This document shows, piece by piece, positions 1 through 8,251 of a stretch of 64,000 nucleotides of DNA (position 1 is its first letter; each line of letters opens with the position of its first letter). This stretch comes from Nocardiopsis sp. CC223A (GTDB lineage Bacteria; Actinomycetota; Actinomycetes; Streptosporangiales; Streptosporangiaceae), in NCBI RefSeq assembly GCF_030766825.1, contig NZ_JASFDV010000010.1:52652-116651 (forward strand), written 5' to 3'. The position numbers and the translations under genes are program-made. The notes beneath the pieces were generated by a model. It had not been told where the DNA came from. It saw nothing but the letters and a program-made list of their open reading frames with translations, and made no database searches.

Positions 1-1008
1 GCGGACGCGGACGTCCTTCAGCTCCGGCTTCTTCTGGTAGTTGAACATCAGACCGCAGCCGTCGTAGCCGGGGTGCTCGATCCAGCGCAGGCCCTCCACA
101 CTCCGGAACGCCTGCTGGTCCGCCGCGGAGGTGGCCAGGGTGGAGTAGTCCACCTCTCCCTGCTGGATGAGCAGGGAGGCCTGCCGGTTGTCCCCCTTGT
201 GGATGACGACCTCGTCGAAGGCGACCTCGGTGCCCTGGTAGCCGTCCTCGTTGCGCACCAGGGTGATGCGCGCGTCGGCGAGCTGGCCCGGATCGAACTT
301 GTACGGACCGCTACAGATGATGTCGTCGGGGTTGAACGCGATGAACTCGGCGTTGAACTCGCTGTGCTCGTCGTCCCCCTGGCGGACCCCGTCGGCGACC
401 ATCGCGATGGCGCGCTCGCCGAAGTCGCCGTAGGTGGACTTGCAGAAGAGGCGGTGGTCGATGACCTGGAGTTCGATACCAGGGAACGGGTCGTCGAAGC
501 GGGCCCGGACACTGAGGTCGTCCAGCTTCTCCAGTTCGGTGATCTGCGGGAAACCGATGGACCAGGCCGGGGCCTCCAGGACGCGAATGGCGAAGTTCTG
601 GTGCAGGTCGTCGGCGTTCAGATCGGTGCCGTCGCTCCACTTCAGACCGGGGCGCAGGCTGACGATGAGGTCGTCGCCCTCCCAGACCGCGTTCTCCATG
701 AGCAGGTAGTCCCACTCGTGGGTCTCCCAGTTGTAGAACCCGCCCGCGGGCAGGAACAGGTCGGCGTAGACCGAGTTCATCAGCAGCGCGCCGTCCTCCA
801 CGGCCACGTTGCGGGTCTGGGCGTCGATGTCGTAGTCGTAGACGCCGGTGAACTGGCCCGGGACGGCGTTGGCCGCGTTGTCGCCGCCGGCGCAGGCCGA
901 CAGGACGCTCGCGCCCGCGACGCCGACGGCGCCGAACCCGACGGTCTTGAGGAGTCTCCTGCGGCTGAGGTCCCGCAGGAGTGCGTTGCGGTCGGGGGTG
1001 GGGGTCAT
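1..1008 (-). CDS. ABC transporter substrate-binding lipoprotein, family 5 (5' part; runs off the window)
   Basis: The first 336 codons are present; the 3' part lies beyond the window edge. The protein begins MTPTPDRNALLRDLSRRR and has a twin-arginine signal (RRRLLK, about residues 16-21), a hydrophobic stretch and a lipobox ending LSAC, so it should be a Tat-exported lipoprotein on the outer face of the membrane. The mature part has family-5 (DppA/OppA-type) features such as LRPGLKWSDGTDLNADD. The ATG overlaps the stop of the 62-codon gene upstream (ATGA), indicating translational coupling, and the permease and ATPase genes precede it. The family binds oligopeptides, some oligosaccharides or nickel; the ligand cannot be read from sequence. 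The linked palindrome at 5,349 and the murQ locus 10 kb away make cell-wall fragments a possible ligand (inference). Confidence 0.9.
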   Translation of the reverse strand, partial: MTPTPDRNALLRDLSRRRLLKTVGFGAVGVAGASVLSACAGGDNAANAVPGQFTGVYDYDIDAQTRNVAVEDGALLMNSVYADLFLPAGGFYNWETHEWDYLLMENAVWEGDDLIVSLRPGLKWSDGTDLNADDLHQNFAIRVLEAPAWSIGFPQITELEKLDDLSVRARFDDPFPGIELQVIDHRLFCKSTYGDFGERAIAMVADGVRQGDDEHSEFNAEFIAFNPDDIICSGPYKFDPGQLADARITLVRNEDGYQGTEVAFDEVVIHKGDNRQASLLIQQGEVDYSTLATSAADQQAFRSVEGLRWIEHPGYDGCGLMFNYQKKPELKDVRVR

Positions 1009-1193
1009 TCCTGACGCTTCCTTTCGATGAGGACGGCGAGCAGTCCGAGGGAGAGCACGGTCAGGCCGATCACGACGGTGACGACGCTGATCACGAACTC
1101 GGCTGTGCCGGGGGGGTTCAGCAGGGCCGTGAGGCCGGCGGCCAGGGCGAGGAAGGCTCCGATGAGCAGGCCGGAACGGCCGATGAGGAGCAT
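1005..1193 (-). CDS. Small two-TM membrane protein in the ABC operon
   Basis: Sixty-two residues with two hydrophobic segments (about residues 9-25 and 32-56), a short linker containing NPPGTAEF and a charged C-terminus ERKRQE. It sits between the second ATPase gene (4 nt gap) and the binding-protein gene, whose ATG overlaps its stop. I recognise no family. Its place inside a tightly packed importer operon suggests an accessory membrane subunit, but nothing in the sequence proves a function. Codon use matches its neighbours. Confidence 0.75.
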   Translation of the reverse strand: MLLIGRSGLLIGAFLALAAGLTALLNPPGTAEFVISVVTVVIGLTVLSLGLLAVLIERKRQE

Positions 1194-1197
1194 TCGT

Positions 1198-2217
1198 TCA
1201 CCCCTGGCCGACCACGTGGCAGGCGAGCAGCCGGTCGTGGCCGCGCACCAGTGGTGGTCGTCGGGTGTCGCACGCCCCCGGGGTGTAGAGGGGGCAGCGC
1301 GGGTGGAAGTCGCAGCCGGGGGGCAGGGCCGTCAGGTCGGGGATGTCCGCGCTGCGCAGCCGGACCCGCTCCCTGGTCCGGGCCAGGTCGGGGTCGGGTT
1401 CGCAGACCGCGGAGATGAGCGCCCGCGTGTAGGGGTGCCGCGGGTCGTTGACCACCCGGGGCGTGGGGCCGTGTTCGACGACCTTGCCCAGGTACATGAC
1501 GGCGATCTCGCCGTCCCAGGCGAAGTACTTGGCCACCGCCAGGTCGTGGGTGATGAACAGGAAGCCGACGCCCAGGTCGTCGCGCAGCCGCCCCAGGGTG
1601 TTGAGCAGGCTGACCCGGATGGAGACGTCGAGCATGGAGGTGGACTCGTCGGCGATGATCACCTCCGGGTCCATCGCCAGGGCGCGGGCGATGGCGACGC
1701 GCTGGCGCTGGCCGCCGGACATCTGGTGCGGGTACTTGTCGATGAAGTCCGCGGCCGGGGTGAGGTCGACCCGCTCCAGGAGCTCGGCGGTGACCCTGCG
1801 GGCCGCCTTGTGGTCGGCGACCATGCGGTGGCGGCGCAGCCCGGCGGAGACCGTGGAGTAGACGGTGCGCACCGGGTTGAGGGAGGCGTAGGGGTCCTGG
1901 TGGATGTACTGGACCGAGCGCCGGAACGCGGAGCGTTCCCTCTTGTCCATGGCGGTGATGTCACGGCCGCGGAACCGCACCGACCCGGCGGTGGGGTCGG
2001 CCAGCCCGGCCGCCATGCGGGCGGTGGTGGTCTTGCCGCAGCCGGACTCCCCCACCAGGCACAGGGCCCTGCCCGGGCGGATCTCCAGGTCGACCCCGGC
2101 GACGGCGGGCACGTCGCCGCGCGCGCCGGGGAAGACCTGGTGCACGCCGCGCAGGCTCAGCAACGGGGCGGGACCGGGGGCGGCCGGGGCGGGCACGGGC
2201 ACGGAGCGGTCAGTCAC
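1198..2217 (-). CDS. ABC transporter ATP-binding protein, OppF/DppF type
   Basis: About 339 residues. It has Walker A (VGESGCGKTT), signature (MSGGQRQR), Walker B with catalytic Glu (VIIADES) and H-loop (FITHDLA) motifs, followed by the C-terminal oligopeptide/dipeptide ATPase extension with its Cys pattern (CDFHPRCPLYTPGACDTRRP). It supplies energy to the family-5 importer together with the next ATPase. The GTG start at 2217 is chosen because it overlaps the upstream ATPase stop by 8 nt and keeps the usual short N-terminus; a longer frame to 2430 is only read-through of the neighbour. The N-terminus has a Pro/Ala-rich lead of about 20 residues before the ABC domain. Confidence 0.93.
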   Translation of the reverse strand: MTDRSVPVPAPAAPGPAPLLSLRGVHQVFPGARGDVPAVAGVDLEIRPGRALCLVGESGCGKTTTARMAAGLADPTAGSVRFRGRDITAMDKRERSAFRRSVQYIHQDPYASLNPVRTVYSTVSAGLRRHRMVADHKAARRVTAELLERVDLTPAADFIDKYPHQMSGGQRQRVAIARALAMDPEVIIADESTSMLDVSIRVSLLNTLGRLRDDLGVGFLFITHDLAVAKYFAWDGEIAVMYLGKVVEHGPTPRVVNDPRHPYTRALISAVCEPDPDLARTRERVRLRSADIPDLTALPPGCDFHPRCPLYTPGACDTRRPPLVRGHDRLLACHVVGQG

Positions 2218-3274
2218 GGGTGGCCCCCTCGGCGGCGAGTTCACGGGAACGCAGGCAGGCGGCGGCGTGGCTGAGGCCGCCGCCGCGGGTGTGCAGGACC
2301 TCCAGTTCCGGGCGGGTCTCGCGGCACCGCTCGACGGCGTGTCGGCAGCGGGGGGCGAAGGAGCAGCCCGGGGGAAGGGAGGACAGGCCGGGCGGACCGC
2401 CGGGCAGGGACTCGGGGACGACCAGGTCACCGCTGACCGGGGGCACGGAGTTGATCAGCGCCGAGGTGTAGGGGTGGCTCGGCCGGTGGAAGATGTCGCG
2501 GGTGGTGCCGGTCTCGATGAGGCGGCCCGCGTACATCGTCCCGACCCGGTCGGCGAGTTCGGCGGCCAGTCCCAGGTCGTGGGTGATGAAGAGCATCGAG
2601 AAGCGCAGTTCCTCGCGCAGCTCGGACAGGCGCTCGACGATGGCCTGCTGGGTGAGCAGGTCCAGGGCGGTGGTGGGCTCGTCCAGGATGAGCAGCTGCG
2701 GTTTCAGCGCCAGGGCCAGGGCGATGAGGGCGCGCTGGCGCATGCCGCCGGACAGCTCGTGCGGGAAGGCGCCCAGGACCCGGGCCGGGTCCAGCCGGAC
2801 CATCTCCAGCAGGGCGGCCGACTCCTCGCGGATCCCGGCGCGGCGGCGGGCCCGGCCCCTCTCGTGGGCGCGGAAGGTGTCGAGGAAGTGGTCCTCGATC
2901 CTGAGCACCGGGTTGAAGGCGTTCATCGCGCCCTGGAAGACCATGGCGGCCTCGCTCCAGCGGAACCGGCGCAGCTCCTCCCTGGCCAGGGAGCGGACGT
3001 CGACGGTGCGCCCGTCCTTGCGGCGGAAGAGGATCTCCCCGGCCGAGACGACTCCGGTGCGCGGCAGCAGCCGCAGCAGCCCCAGGCCCAGGGTGGTCTT
3101 GCCGCAGCCGGACTCCCCCACCAGGGCCATGGACTGGCCGGGGTGGAGGTCGAAGGAGACGTCGTGGACGGCGGTCGACCGGGAGCGTCGGCCGGTGCGG
3201 TAGCCGACGTCGACGCCGCGGACGGAGAGCAGGGGCCCCTGGGGCGGGGCCGGTGCTGCGGGGGAAGCGGTCAC
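2210..3274 (-). CDS. ABC transporter ATP-binding protein, OppD/DppD type
   Basis: 354 residues starting at a GTG 5 nt after the upstream permease stop. Visible motifs are Walker A (VGESGCGKTT), signature (LSGGMRQR), Walker B (LLILDEPTTALD) and H-loop (LFITHDLG), plus the Cys-containing C-terminal extension (CSFAPRCRHAVERC) of the Opp/Dpp family. It pairs with the second ATPase as the asymmetric heterodimer usual in this transporter class. Its last codons overlap the start of the partner gene. The frame stays open upstream to 4960, but that stretch is the antisense-free shadow of the permease genes and does not encode a domain. Confidence 0.93.
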   Translation of the reverse strand: MTASPAAPAPPQGPLLSVRGVDVGYRTGRRSRSTAVHDVSFDLHPGQSMALVGESGCGKTTLGLGLLRLLPRTGVVSAGEILFRRKDGRTVDVRSLAREELRRFRWSEAAMVFQGAMNAFNPVLRIEDHFLDTFRAHERGRARRRAGIREESAALLEMVRLDPARVLGAFPHELSGGMRQRALIALALALKPQLLILDEPTTALDLLTQQAIVERLSELREELRFSMLFITHDLGLAAELADRVGTMYAGRLIETGTTRDIFHRPSHPYTSALINSVPPVSGDLVVPESLPGGPPGLSSLPPGCSFAPRCRHAVERCRETRPELEVLHTRGGGLSHAAACLRSRELAAEGATRD

Positions 3275-3279
3275 GTGGC

Positions 3280-4161
3280 TCACCTGTCCCGGAGTCGTGG
3301 GTTGAGGGCCTGTTCCAGGGACCGGGTCATGGTGACCAGGCCGATCTGGAAGAGCATGATCATCACCATCGGGGCGACCAGGAACGGTGCGGCCGCGGGG
3401 ACCAGGAAGGCGTTGTTGTCCCAGGCCTGCTGGATCATCAGCCCCCAGTTGGCGGCGGTGCTGGGCAGCAGTCCCAGCAGGTACATGCCGACGACGGCGT
3501 AGATGGCGTTGGTGATCGCGATGATGAAGTTGACGAAGATGTAGCCGGCCATGTTCGGCAGCACCTCGGTGAAGAGGATGCGGGCGGTGCCCAGGTCCTG
3601 TAGCCGGGCCGCCTCGACGAACTCGCGTTCGCGCAGGGTGAGCACCTGGGCGCGGATGGAGCGCATGAGGTAGGGCCAGGTGACCAGGCCGATGATGAAG
3701 GCGACGACCATCGGCGACGCGGTGCGGTAGAAGGACGCCACGACCAGCATCAGGACGATGAACGGGATGGTCATCGTGATGTCGGTGAGCTGGAGCAGGA
3801 AGTGGTCGATCCGGCCGCGCACGTATCCGGCGACGCCGCCCAGTGCGACGGCGATGGCGACGGTGATCAGCGCGGCGACGATGCCCACCCAGATGGGTTC
3901 GCGGCCGCCCAGGACCAGCTGGACGAAGGTGTCCTTGCCCTCGTGGTTGGTGCCGAGCCAGTGCTCGGAGGTGATCGGCCCCCAGATCTTGGTGACGTCG
4001 GTGGGGTTGTGGGTGTCGACGAAGAAGGGGCCGACGAAGGCGAAGAGGAGGACGCCCACGACGATGCACAGCCCGATGAATCCGCTGGTGCTGCGGGTGA
4101 CGCCGTGCCAGATGGCGCCCCAGACCCCGGCTCCGCCGGGGGCGGCGGTGCTGACTGCCAT
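3280..4161 (-). CDS. ABC transporter permease, DppC/OppC type
   Basis: 293 residues with an N-terminal TM, the external segment typical of OppC (FVDTHNPTDVTKIWGPITSEHWLGTNHEGKD) and the EAA-loop region EFVEAARLQDLGTARILFTEVLPN that contacts the ATPases. Five to six membrane segments are apparent. The HWLGT(N/D) motif is the hallmark of the DppC subfamily. It forms the channel with the DppB-type gene 6 nt upstream. The shorter-than-usual C-terminus is still in the normal family range. Confidence 0.93.
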   Translation of the reverse strand: MAVSTAAPGGAGVWGAIWHGVTRSTSGFIGLCIVVGVLLFAFVGPFFVDTHNPTDVTKIWGPITSEHWLGTNHEGKDTFVQLVLGGREPIWVGIVAALITVAIAVALGGVAGYVRGRIDHFLLQLTDITMTIPFIVLMLVVASFYRTASPMVVAFIIGLVTWPYLMRSIRAQVLTLREREFVEAARLQDLGTARILFTEVLPNMAGYIFVNFIIAITNAIYAVVGMYLLGLLPSTAANWGLMIQQAWDNNAFLVPAAAPFLVAPMVMIMLFQIGLVTMTRSLEQALNPRLRDR

Positions 4162-4167
4162 GGTCTC

Positions 4168-5259
4168 CTACTTCCGGATGCGCGGGTCGAGCCTGCTGTA
4201 GAGCAGGTCGGCGACGAGGTTGGCGGCCACCACGCAGGTGGTGAGGACGACCAGGAGTCCCTGGAGGAGCGGGTAGTCGCGGTACTCGACCGCGTCCAGC
4301 AGCAGGCCGCCGATGCCCTTGTAGACCAGGACCTGCTCGACGAAGATCGCGCCGCCGACGAGGGTTCCGAAGGAGATGGCGATCTGCGCGACCAGCGGCA
4401 GGATGGCGTTGCGTCCGACGTAGGACGTCGCGATGCGGCGGTCGCGCAGGCCCCGGGCCCGGGCGACGGTCACGTAGTCCTCGCTCAGGACCTCGGTGGT
4501 GGAGGCCTTCATGACGAGCATCCAGGTGCCGATGATGGCGAGCACGTAGGTGAAGATCGGCAGTCCGGCGTGGTAGAGGGCGTCGCCGAGGAACTCCGCG
4601 TTGAACCCGGGTTCGACCCCGGGGCTGAGGGTGCCGCGCAGTGAGATGGGGTTGAACCAGCTCAGGTACATGCCGCCGCCGACGACCAGCAGCATCGCGA
4701 TGAGGTAGTTGGGGATGGCGCCCAGGACCGAGGCGACGACGCTCAGGACGTGGTCCAGCAGGCGGTTGCGGCGGTAGGCCATCACCATGCCCAGTGCCAG
4801 GCCCAGGGTGATGGAGACGAGGGTGCCGGCGCCGATGCTGAACAGGGTCCAGGGCAGGTAGGCGGCGATGGACTCGGCGACGGAGAACCCGGGCCGGTTG
4901 ATGGTCATGCCCATGTCGAAGGTGACCAGGCCGACGATGAAGTCCCACCACTGCGCCCACAGGGGCGCGTCGGGGTCGTAGGCCAGGGAGTTGGCGGCGA
5001 TGATCCGCGCCTCCTCCAGGCTCATCCCGCCCTGGGTGAGGCGGCCGGCCATGACGTCAATGGGGTCGCCGGGCATGGCGCGGCCGAGGAAGAAGGTCAC
5101 GTTGGCGACGACGAAGACGACGACGACCGCTTTGCGGACCTTGACCAGGGCGTAATGGCGCCAGAGCCGGAGGTGCGGGGAGAGGGGGGCGCCGTCGGGG
5201 GGCGGCGCCGCGGTCCCGGCTTCCGGCGGCGGTGGCGGTGCCGCGGTTTCGGTGGCCAC
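4168..5259 (-). CDS. ABC transporter permease, DppB/OppB type (first gene of the operon)
   Basis: 363 residues with a Pro/Ala-rich cytoplasmic N-terminus of about 30 residues, TM1 (VVVVFVVANVTFFLGRAMPGDP, where the RAMPGDP motif is diagnostic of DppB) and further TMs. The EAA region is DYVTVARARGLRDRRIATSYVGRNAILPL. It is the promoter-proximal gene, followed in order by the DppC-type permease, two ATPases, a small membrane protein and the binding protein. Its start lies about 90 nt from the palindrome at 5,349-5,377, the likely operator of the operon. Confidence 0.93.
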   Translation of the reverse strand: MATETAAPPPPPEAGTAAPPPDGAPLSPHLRLWRHYALVKVRKAVVVVFVVANVTFFLGRAMPGDPIDVMAGRLTQGGMSLEEARIIAANSLAYDPDAPLWAQWWDFIVGLVTFDMGMTINRPGFSVAESIAAYLPWTLFSIGAGTLVSITLGLALGMVMAYRRNRLLDHVLSVVASVLGAIPNYLIAMLLVVGGGMYLSWFNPISLRGTLSPGVEPGFNAEFLGDALYHAGLPIFTYVLAIIGTWMLVMKASTTEVLSEDYVTVARARGLRDRRIATSYVGRNAILPLVAQIAISFGTLVGGAIFVEQVLVYKGIGGLLLDAVEYRDYPLLQGLLVVLTTCVVAANLVADLLYSRLDPRIRK

Positions 5260-5643
5260 GGGTCTCCTTCGAGCGGGGAGGTGGGGCTGTCGGAGGGGGC
5301 GGGGGCTCGGCGGGGGTGAGCGGAGGGTGTTCGGAATGCGCCCGACCCGTTCTATTAGGAAACTTTCCTAATAGAACGACAAAGTAGCCCGAAGTGTGTG
5401 GCGGACACCACCCTCGTGACCAAACGGCGTCCTTCGCGCGATGCGATCGGCATAGCAAAAGTCACGAAAAGTACATATGGGCATGAACTCCAATTCATCG
5501 GGTGGCCGGATCGTGCCACCGCCCGCAATACATGACTTTTGTCAGTGTTCATAGCGAATCGGAGGTACGTACGGTTACCGGGCCGATGCACACCCCCTCG
5601 GAGCCGCCCCCGCGGCCCGGGCCGGAACAGCAAAGGAACCCCC
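5260..5643. other. Divergent intergenic region (importer operon / S33 peptidase)
   Basis: 384 bp between divergent genes. It is clearly AT-richer than its surroundings from about 5,345 to 5,560 and holds the palindrome at 5,349-5,377. The peptidase leader follows, ending with AAGGAA before its GTG. A longer peptidase frame from 5,539 is less likely because it places 35 Arg/Pro-rich residues before the signal peptide. Confidence 0.7.
5349..5377. promoter_or_regulatory. 29-bp near-perfect palindrome, probable operator of the importer operon
   Basis: Two 14-nt arms (GTTCTATTAGGAAA and TTTCCTAATAGAAC) are perfectly complementary around one central C. A perfect 14-bp operator arm is far beyond chance, and the AT-rich site contrasts with the GC-rich genes. 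The position, about 90 nt upstream of the first permease ATG, fits a repressor site. The core GAAACTTTCCT reappears in front of the RpiR-type gene at 10,046-10,056. Confidence 0.8.
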
Positions 5644-7281
5644 GTGCGCAGAGCACACCGACCGATCGCCGTGGGCACCCTGGTGTCCGCTCTGACCCTG
5701 TCGCTCGCGGCGGCCGCCCCGGCCGCCGCCGAGCCCGCCGACCCCCTGACCGTGTTCCACGAGCAGGAGGTCGAGTGGGCCCCCTGTGAGGAACGGCTCC
5801 TGGAAGGACTGGACTGCGCCTGGATCGAGGTGCCCCTCGACTACGCCGACCCCGGCGGCGAGCGGGCGTCCATCGCGATCAGCCGCCGCCGCGCCACCGA
5901 TCCCGGGCAACGGCGCGGCATCCTGCTGACCAATCCCGGCGGCCCCGGAGGATCGGGCCGGTACATGCCCATCGAACCCCGGCCCGACCTCGGGTTCGAC
6001 TACGGGTTGGGCACCCAGCGCGTCGCCGAGGTGTACGACGTCATCGGGATGGACCCGCGCGGCAGCGGCGCCTCCACCCCCTACCTCGACTGCGGCACGG
6101 ACTTCCCCCTCCCGTCCCCGCGCCCCGACGACGACGGGTTCTCGGCCGTCACCCGGGAGGCCATCGCGACCCAACGGGCCTGCGAGAGCGCCCACGGCGA
6201 CCTCATCCCGCTCATGACCACGGCGAACACCGCGCGGGACATGGACGTGATCCGCGCCGCCCTGGGCGAGGAGCGGACCTCCTACTACGGGGTGTCCTAC
6301 GGCACCTACCTGGGAGCCGTGTACGGCAGTCTGTTCCCCGAACGGCTGGACCGCAGCGTCCTGGACTCCTCCGTCCTGCCCGAGGGCATGTGGCGGGAGC
6401 TCTTCCGCACCCAGAATCAGGCCTACAAGGCCAACGTGGACCGTTACACCGAGTGGGTCGCCGAGCGCCACGACACGTACGGGTTCGGGGCCACCCCCGA
6501 GGAGGTGCTGGCCACCGTCGAGGAGACCCGCGCCCGGCTGGAGGACGAACCCCGGGACGACGTCCCCGGCCTGCCGGAGGGCACGCCCTTCACCGCCGAG
6601 GACTTCGACTTCTACATCGGGTCGGCGTCCCGGAGCCAGATGTACTGGGACCTGGTCTCGATCGAGCTCGGGTTCTTCGTGAACGACGTGCCCTTCCCCG
6701 GGTACGAGGCCCCCGAGTACCCCGACCCCGAGGTGGAGCTCTCCAACGACTCGCTGCTCATGGCGGTGAGCTGCGAGGTCGAGTGGCCCTCGCGCCTGTC
6801 GGACTACTACCGGGACATGCGCGAGGCCCGCGAGTACAACCCGTACGGCATCGGCGCGATCTGGGACTCCCCGCAGCCCTGCACGTTCGCCTCGCGGGCA
6901 CCGGCCGAACCGCTGGTGGAACTGGAGCGCGAGGGCTACGCCCCGGGTCTGGTGATCGCGGCCGAGTTCGACGCCAACACCGTCTACGAGGGCGGACCGC
7001 TCATGGCCGACCGGCTCGGCAACGCCCTCGTCACCATCACCGACGAGGGCGGGCACGGGTTCTACGGGATGCCCGGCCACGACTGTGCGACGGCGGCCGT
7101 GGACGCCTACCTGGTGGACGGTGCGGCTCCGCAGGACACGACCTGCGCCGGGCTGCCCCGGCCACAGGACGCCCCGTCGGTCCGGCGGGCACCGGAGGCG
7201 CGGGAGGCCGGGGCGGTCATCGCCGAGGTCATGTCCGAGCGCGGGGACCCGCTCCCGGTCCGGCGGCCCGGCATCGGCTGA
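5644..7281 (+). CDS. Secreted alpha/beta hydrolase, tripeptidyl-aminopeptidase-like (S33)
   Basis: 545 residues from a GTG with AAGGAA 6 nt upstream. A Sec signal peptide (RRAHRPIAVGTLVSALTLSLAAAAPAAAEP) is followed by an alpha/beta hydrolase fold. The oxyanion-region motif is TNPGGPGGSG, the nucleophile elbow is GVSYGTYLG with Ser218, and Asp443 (EFDANTVYEGG) and His471 (GGHGFYG) complete the triad. The C-terminal cap resembles the TAP-like domain of actinomycete tripeptidyl and prolyl aminopeptidases. It should release N-terminal di- or tripeptides outside the cell, so lying divergent from a Dpp-type importer makes physiological sense, although shared control is only inferred. Confidence 0.88.
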   Translation: MRRAHRPIAVGTLVSALTLSLAAAAPAAAEPADPLTVFHEQEVEWAPCEERLLEGLDCAWIEVPLDYADPGGERASIAISRRRATDPGQRRGILLTNPGGPGGSGRYMPIEPRPDLGFDYGLGTQRVAEVYDVIGMDPRGSGASTPYLDCGTDFPLPSPRPDDDGFSAVTREAIATQRACESAHGDLIPLMTTANTARDMDVIRAALGEERTSYYGVSYGTYLGAVYGSLFPERLDRSVLDSSVLPEGMWRELFRTQNQAYKANVDRYTEWVAERHDTYGFGATPEEVLATVEETRARLEDEPRDDVPGLPEGTPFTAEDFDFYIGSASRSQMYWDLVSIELGFFVNDVPFPGYEAPEYPDPEVELSNDSLLMAVSCEVEWPSRLSDYYRDMREAREYNPYGIGAIWDSPQPCTFASRAPAEPLVELEREGYAPGLVIAAEFDANTVYEGGPLMADRLGNALVTITDEGGHGFYGMPGHDCATAAVDAYLVDGAAPQDTTCAGLPRPQDAPSVRRAPEAREAGAVIAEVMSERGDPLPVRRPGIG

Positions 7282-7360
7282 CCCGCACACGGGAACGGCC
7301 CGCACCGCCGGTGAACTGGTCCCCAGAAGTCGGACCGGTGATCGAGAGGCCAGGCCACAA

Positions 7361-7395
7361 GGGCCTGAGCCCGGTATCGGACCGGGCTCAGGCCC
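7361..7395. terminator. Strong hairpin terminator after the S33 peptidase
   Basis: A perfect 15-bp stem (GGGCCTGAGCCCGGT / ACCGGGCTCAGGCCC) with a 5-nt loop, 80 nt after the peptidase stop. It has no U-tract, as is common for actinomycete terminators. Confidence 0.75.
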
Positions 7396-7439
7396 TCAAG
7401 CCGTGTGCGGATGCGCTCGGTGTCGTACCGGTGGACGTA

Positions 7440-7483
7440 CTCCCCGGAAGCGGAACCGATTTCTCAGTCCGACTTCCGGGGAG
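7440..7483. terminator. Hairpin terminator for the minus-strand lipoprotein gene
   Basis: A perfect 11-bp stem (CTCCCCGGAAG at 7,440-7,450 with CTTCCGGGGAG at 7,473-7,483) and a 22-nt loop, 40 nt beyond the stop of the 7,524-8,111 gene. The right strand of this stem is also part of the long inverted repeat, so the two foldings are mutually exclusive. Confidence 0.6.
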
Positions 7484-7523
7484 CAGTTCAGTGCGGTGCG
7501 GGCCGTACGCCGCGGAGCACGTC

Positions 7524-8111
7524 CTACAGGTTGCTGCCTTCCAGGGTGCCGGTCGTGTCGCCCGCGGGGTCGTAGATCAGGCACAGCACCTCGCGGTCGC
7601 CCGCCGCCCACCCGTCCTCGGTCGGGAAGAGCGAGGTGAAGTAGAGCTCGGAGTCGTAGTAGTCGATGCCCACGAAGGGCTCGAACGCCGCCTCGCACAG
7701 CCCGTTGGCCGTGTCGGAGACGGAGGTCTCACCGGGGTAGGAGCCGGACTCGGCGATGTTCTCGACGTGGTAGACCTCGTAGACGTGCGGCTCCGCGCAG
7801 TCGATCTTGGGCACGGACGAGATCGAGTCCTCGTCCGCACCGAACTCGGTCAGGCAGTCGCCGAGGTAGATGTCGAAGACGTCGGTGTCCTCGGGGTCCA
7901 TCGGGACCTCCGGGGTCTCCGCGGGAGTCTCTTCCGGGGTCTCCACGGGAGTCTCGGTCACCTCCGGGGAGGGGACCACCTCCGCGCCGGGACGCAGCGC
8001 CGGAGGCAGCAGCATCTCGGGACTGCACGCCGTCAGCGACAGTGCCGCGCCGACGACCAGGGGGCCGAGCACGAGACGCCCGTAGGGCGAACGGCGCAAT
8101 TCCGACAACAT
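7524..8111 (-). CDS. Septum-formation domain lipoprotein (paralogue 1)
   Basis: 195 residues from the ATG at 8,111, which has GGAG 6-7 nt upstream; a frame open to 8,225 lacks a better site. The signal peptide ends in a lipobox (LSLTAC). A Pro/Glu/Thr-rich linker (ETPVETPEETPAETPE) precedes a septum_form-type domain with the family's paired motifs DCLTEF, VPKIDCAEPHVYEVYHV, CEAAFEPFVGI and LFPTEDGWAAGDREVLCLIYD. This actinobacterial domain appears in envelope proteins; its biochemical role is unknown. A diverged copy lies just upstream at 8,252-8,746. Confidence 0.85.
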   Translation of the reverse strand: MLSELRRSPYGRLVLGPLVVGAALSLTACSPEMLLPPALRPGAEVVPSPEVTETPVETPEETPAETPEVPMDPEDTDVFDIYLGDCLTEFGADEDSISSVPKIDCAEPHVYEVYHVENIAESGSYPGETSVSDTANGLCEAAFEPFVGIDYYDSELYFTSLFPTEDGWAAGDREVLCLIYDPAGDTTGTLEGSNL

Positions 8112-8210
8112 GGCGACTCCAACAGGGGTTCCTTGGCACTTGTCGCCGACGGACCCGGCGACACTTATCCAGATGCGCCGGGGACGATCGTGGTTCCCGG
8201 TCCGAATGGA

Positions 8211-8244
8211 AAAATCCCGGCCCACCCGGTACGGGCGGGCCGGG
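8211..8244 (-). terminator. Rho-independent terminator with U-tract
   Basis: A 13-bp stem (8,216-8,228 with 8,232-8,244, one non-Watson-Crick position) and 3-nt loop, followed on the minus strand by ATTTTT. It lies 8 nt beyond the stop of the 8,252-8,746 gene. A canonical U-tract is unusual in this GC-rich window and argues that the two septum-formation lipoprotein genes are separately terminated. Confidence 0.85.
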
Positions 8245-8251
8245 CGGGAGG

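Larger units (their letters stand above)
7295..7506. repeat. Long interrupted inverted repeat between convergent genes
   Basis: The left arm at 7,295-7,335 and right arm at 7,467-7,506 are about 85% complementary over about 40 nt; the best block is 23 nt with two mismatches (GAACTGGTCCCCAGAAGTC against the reverse complement of GACTTCCGGGGAGCAGTTC). Between them sit the terminator at 7,361-7,395 and one arm of a second hairpin. No flanking target duplication is obvious. It may be a compound terminator or a MITE-like remnant. Confidence 0.65.

Noticed and set aside
2210..4960. 916-codon reading frame as one fused ABC protein
   Set aside because: Only the last 354 codons encode an ATPase; the remainder is Arg/Pro/His-rich read-through of the two permease genes in another frame.
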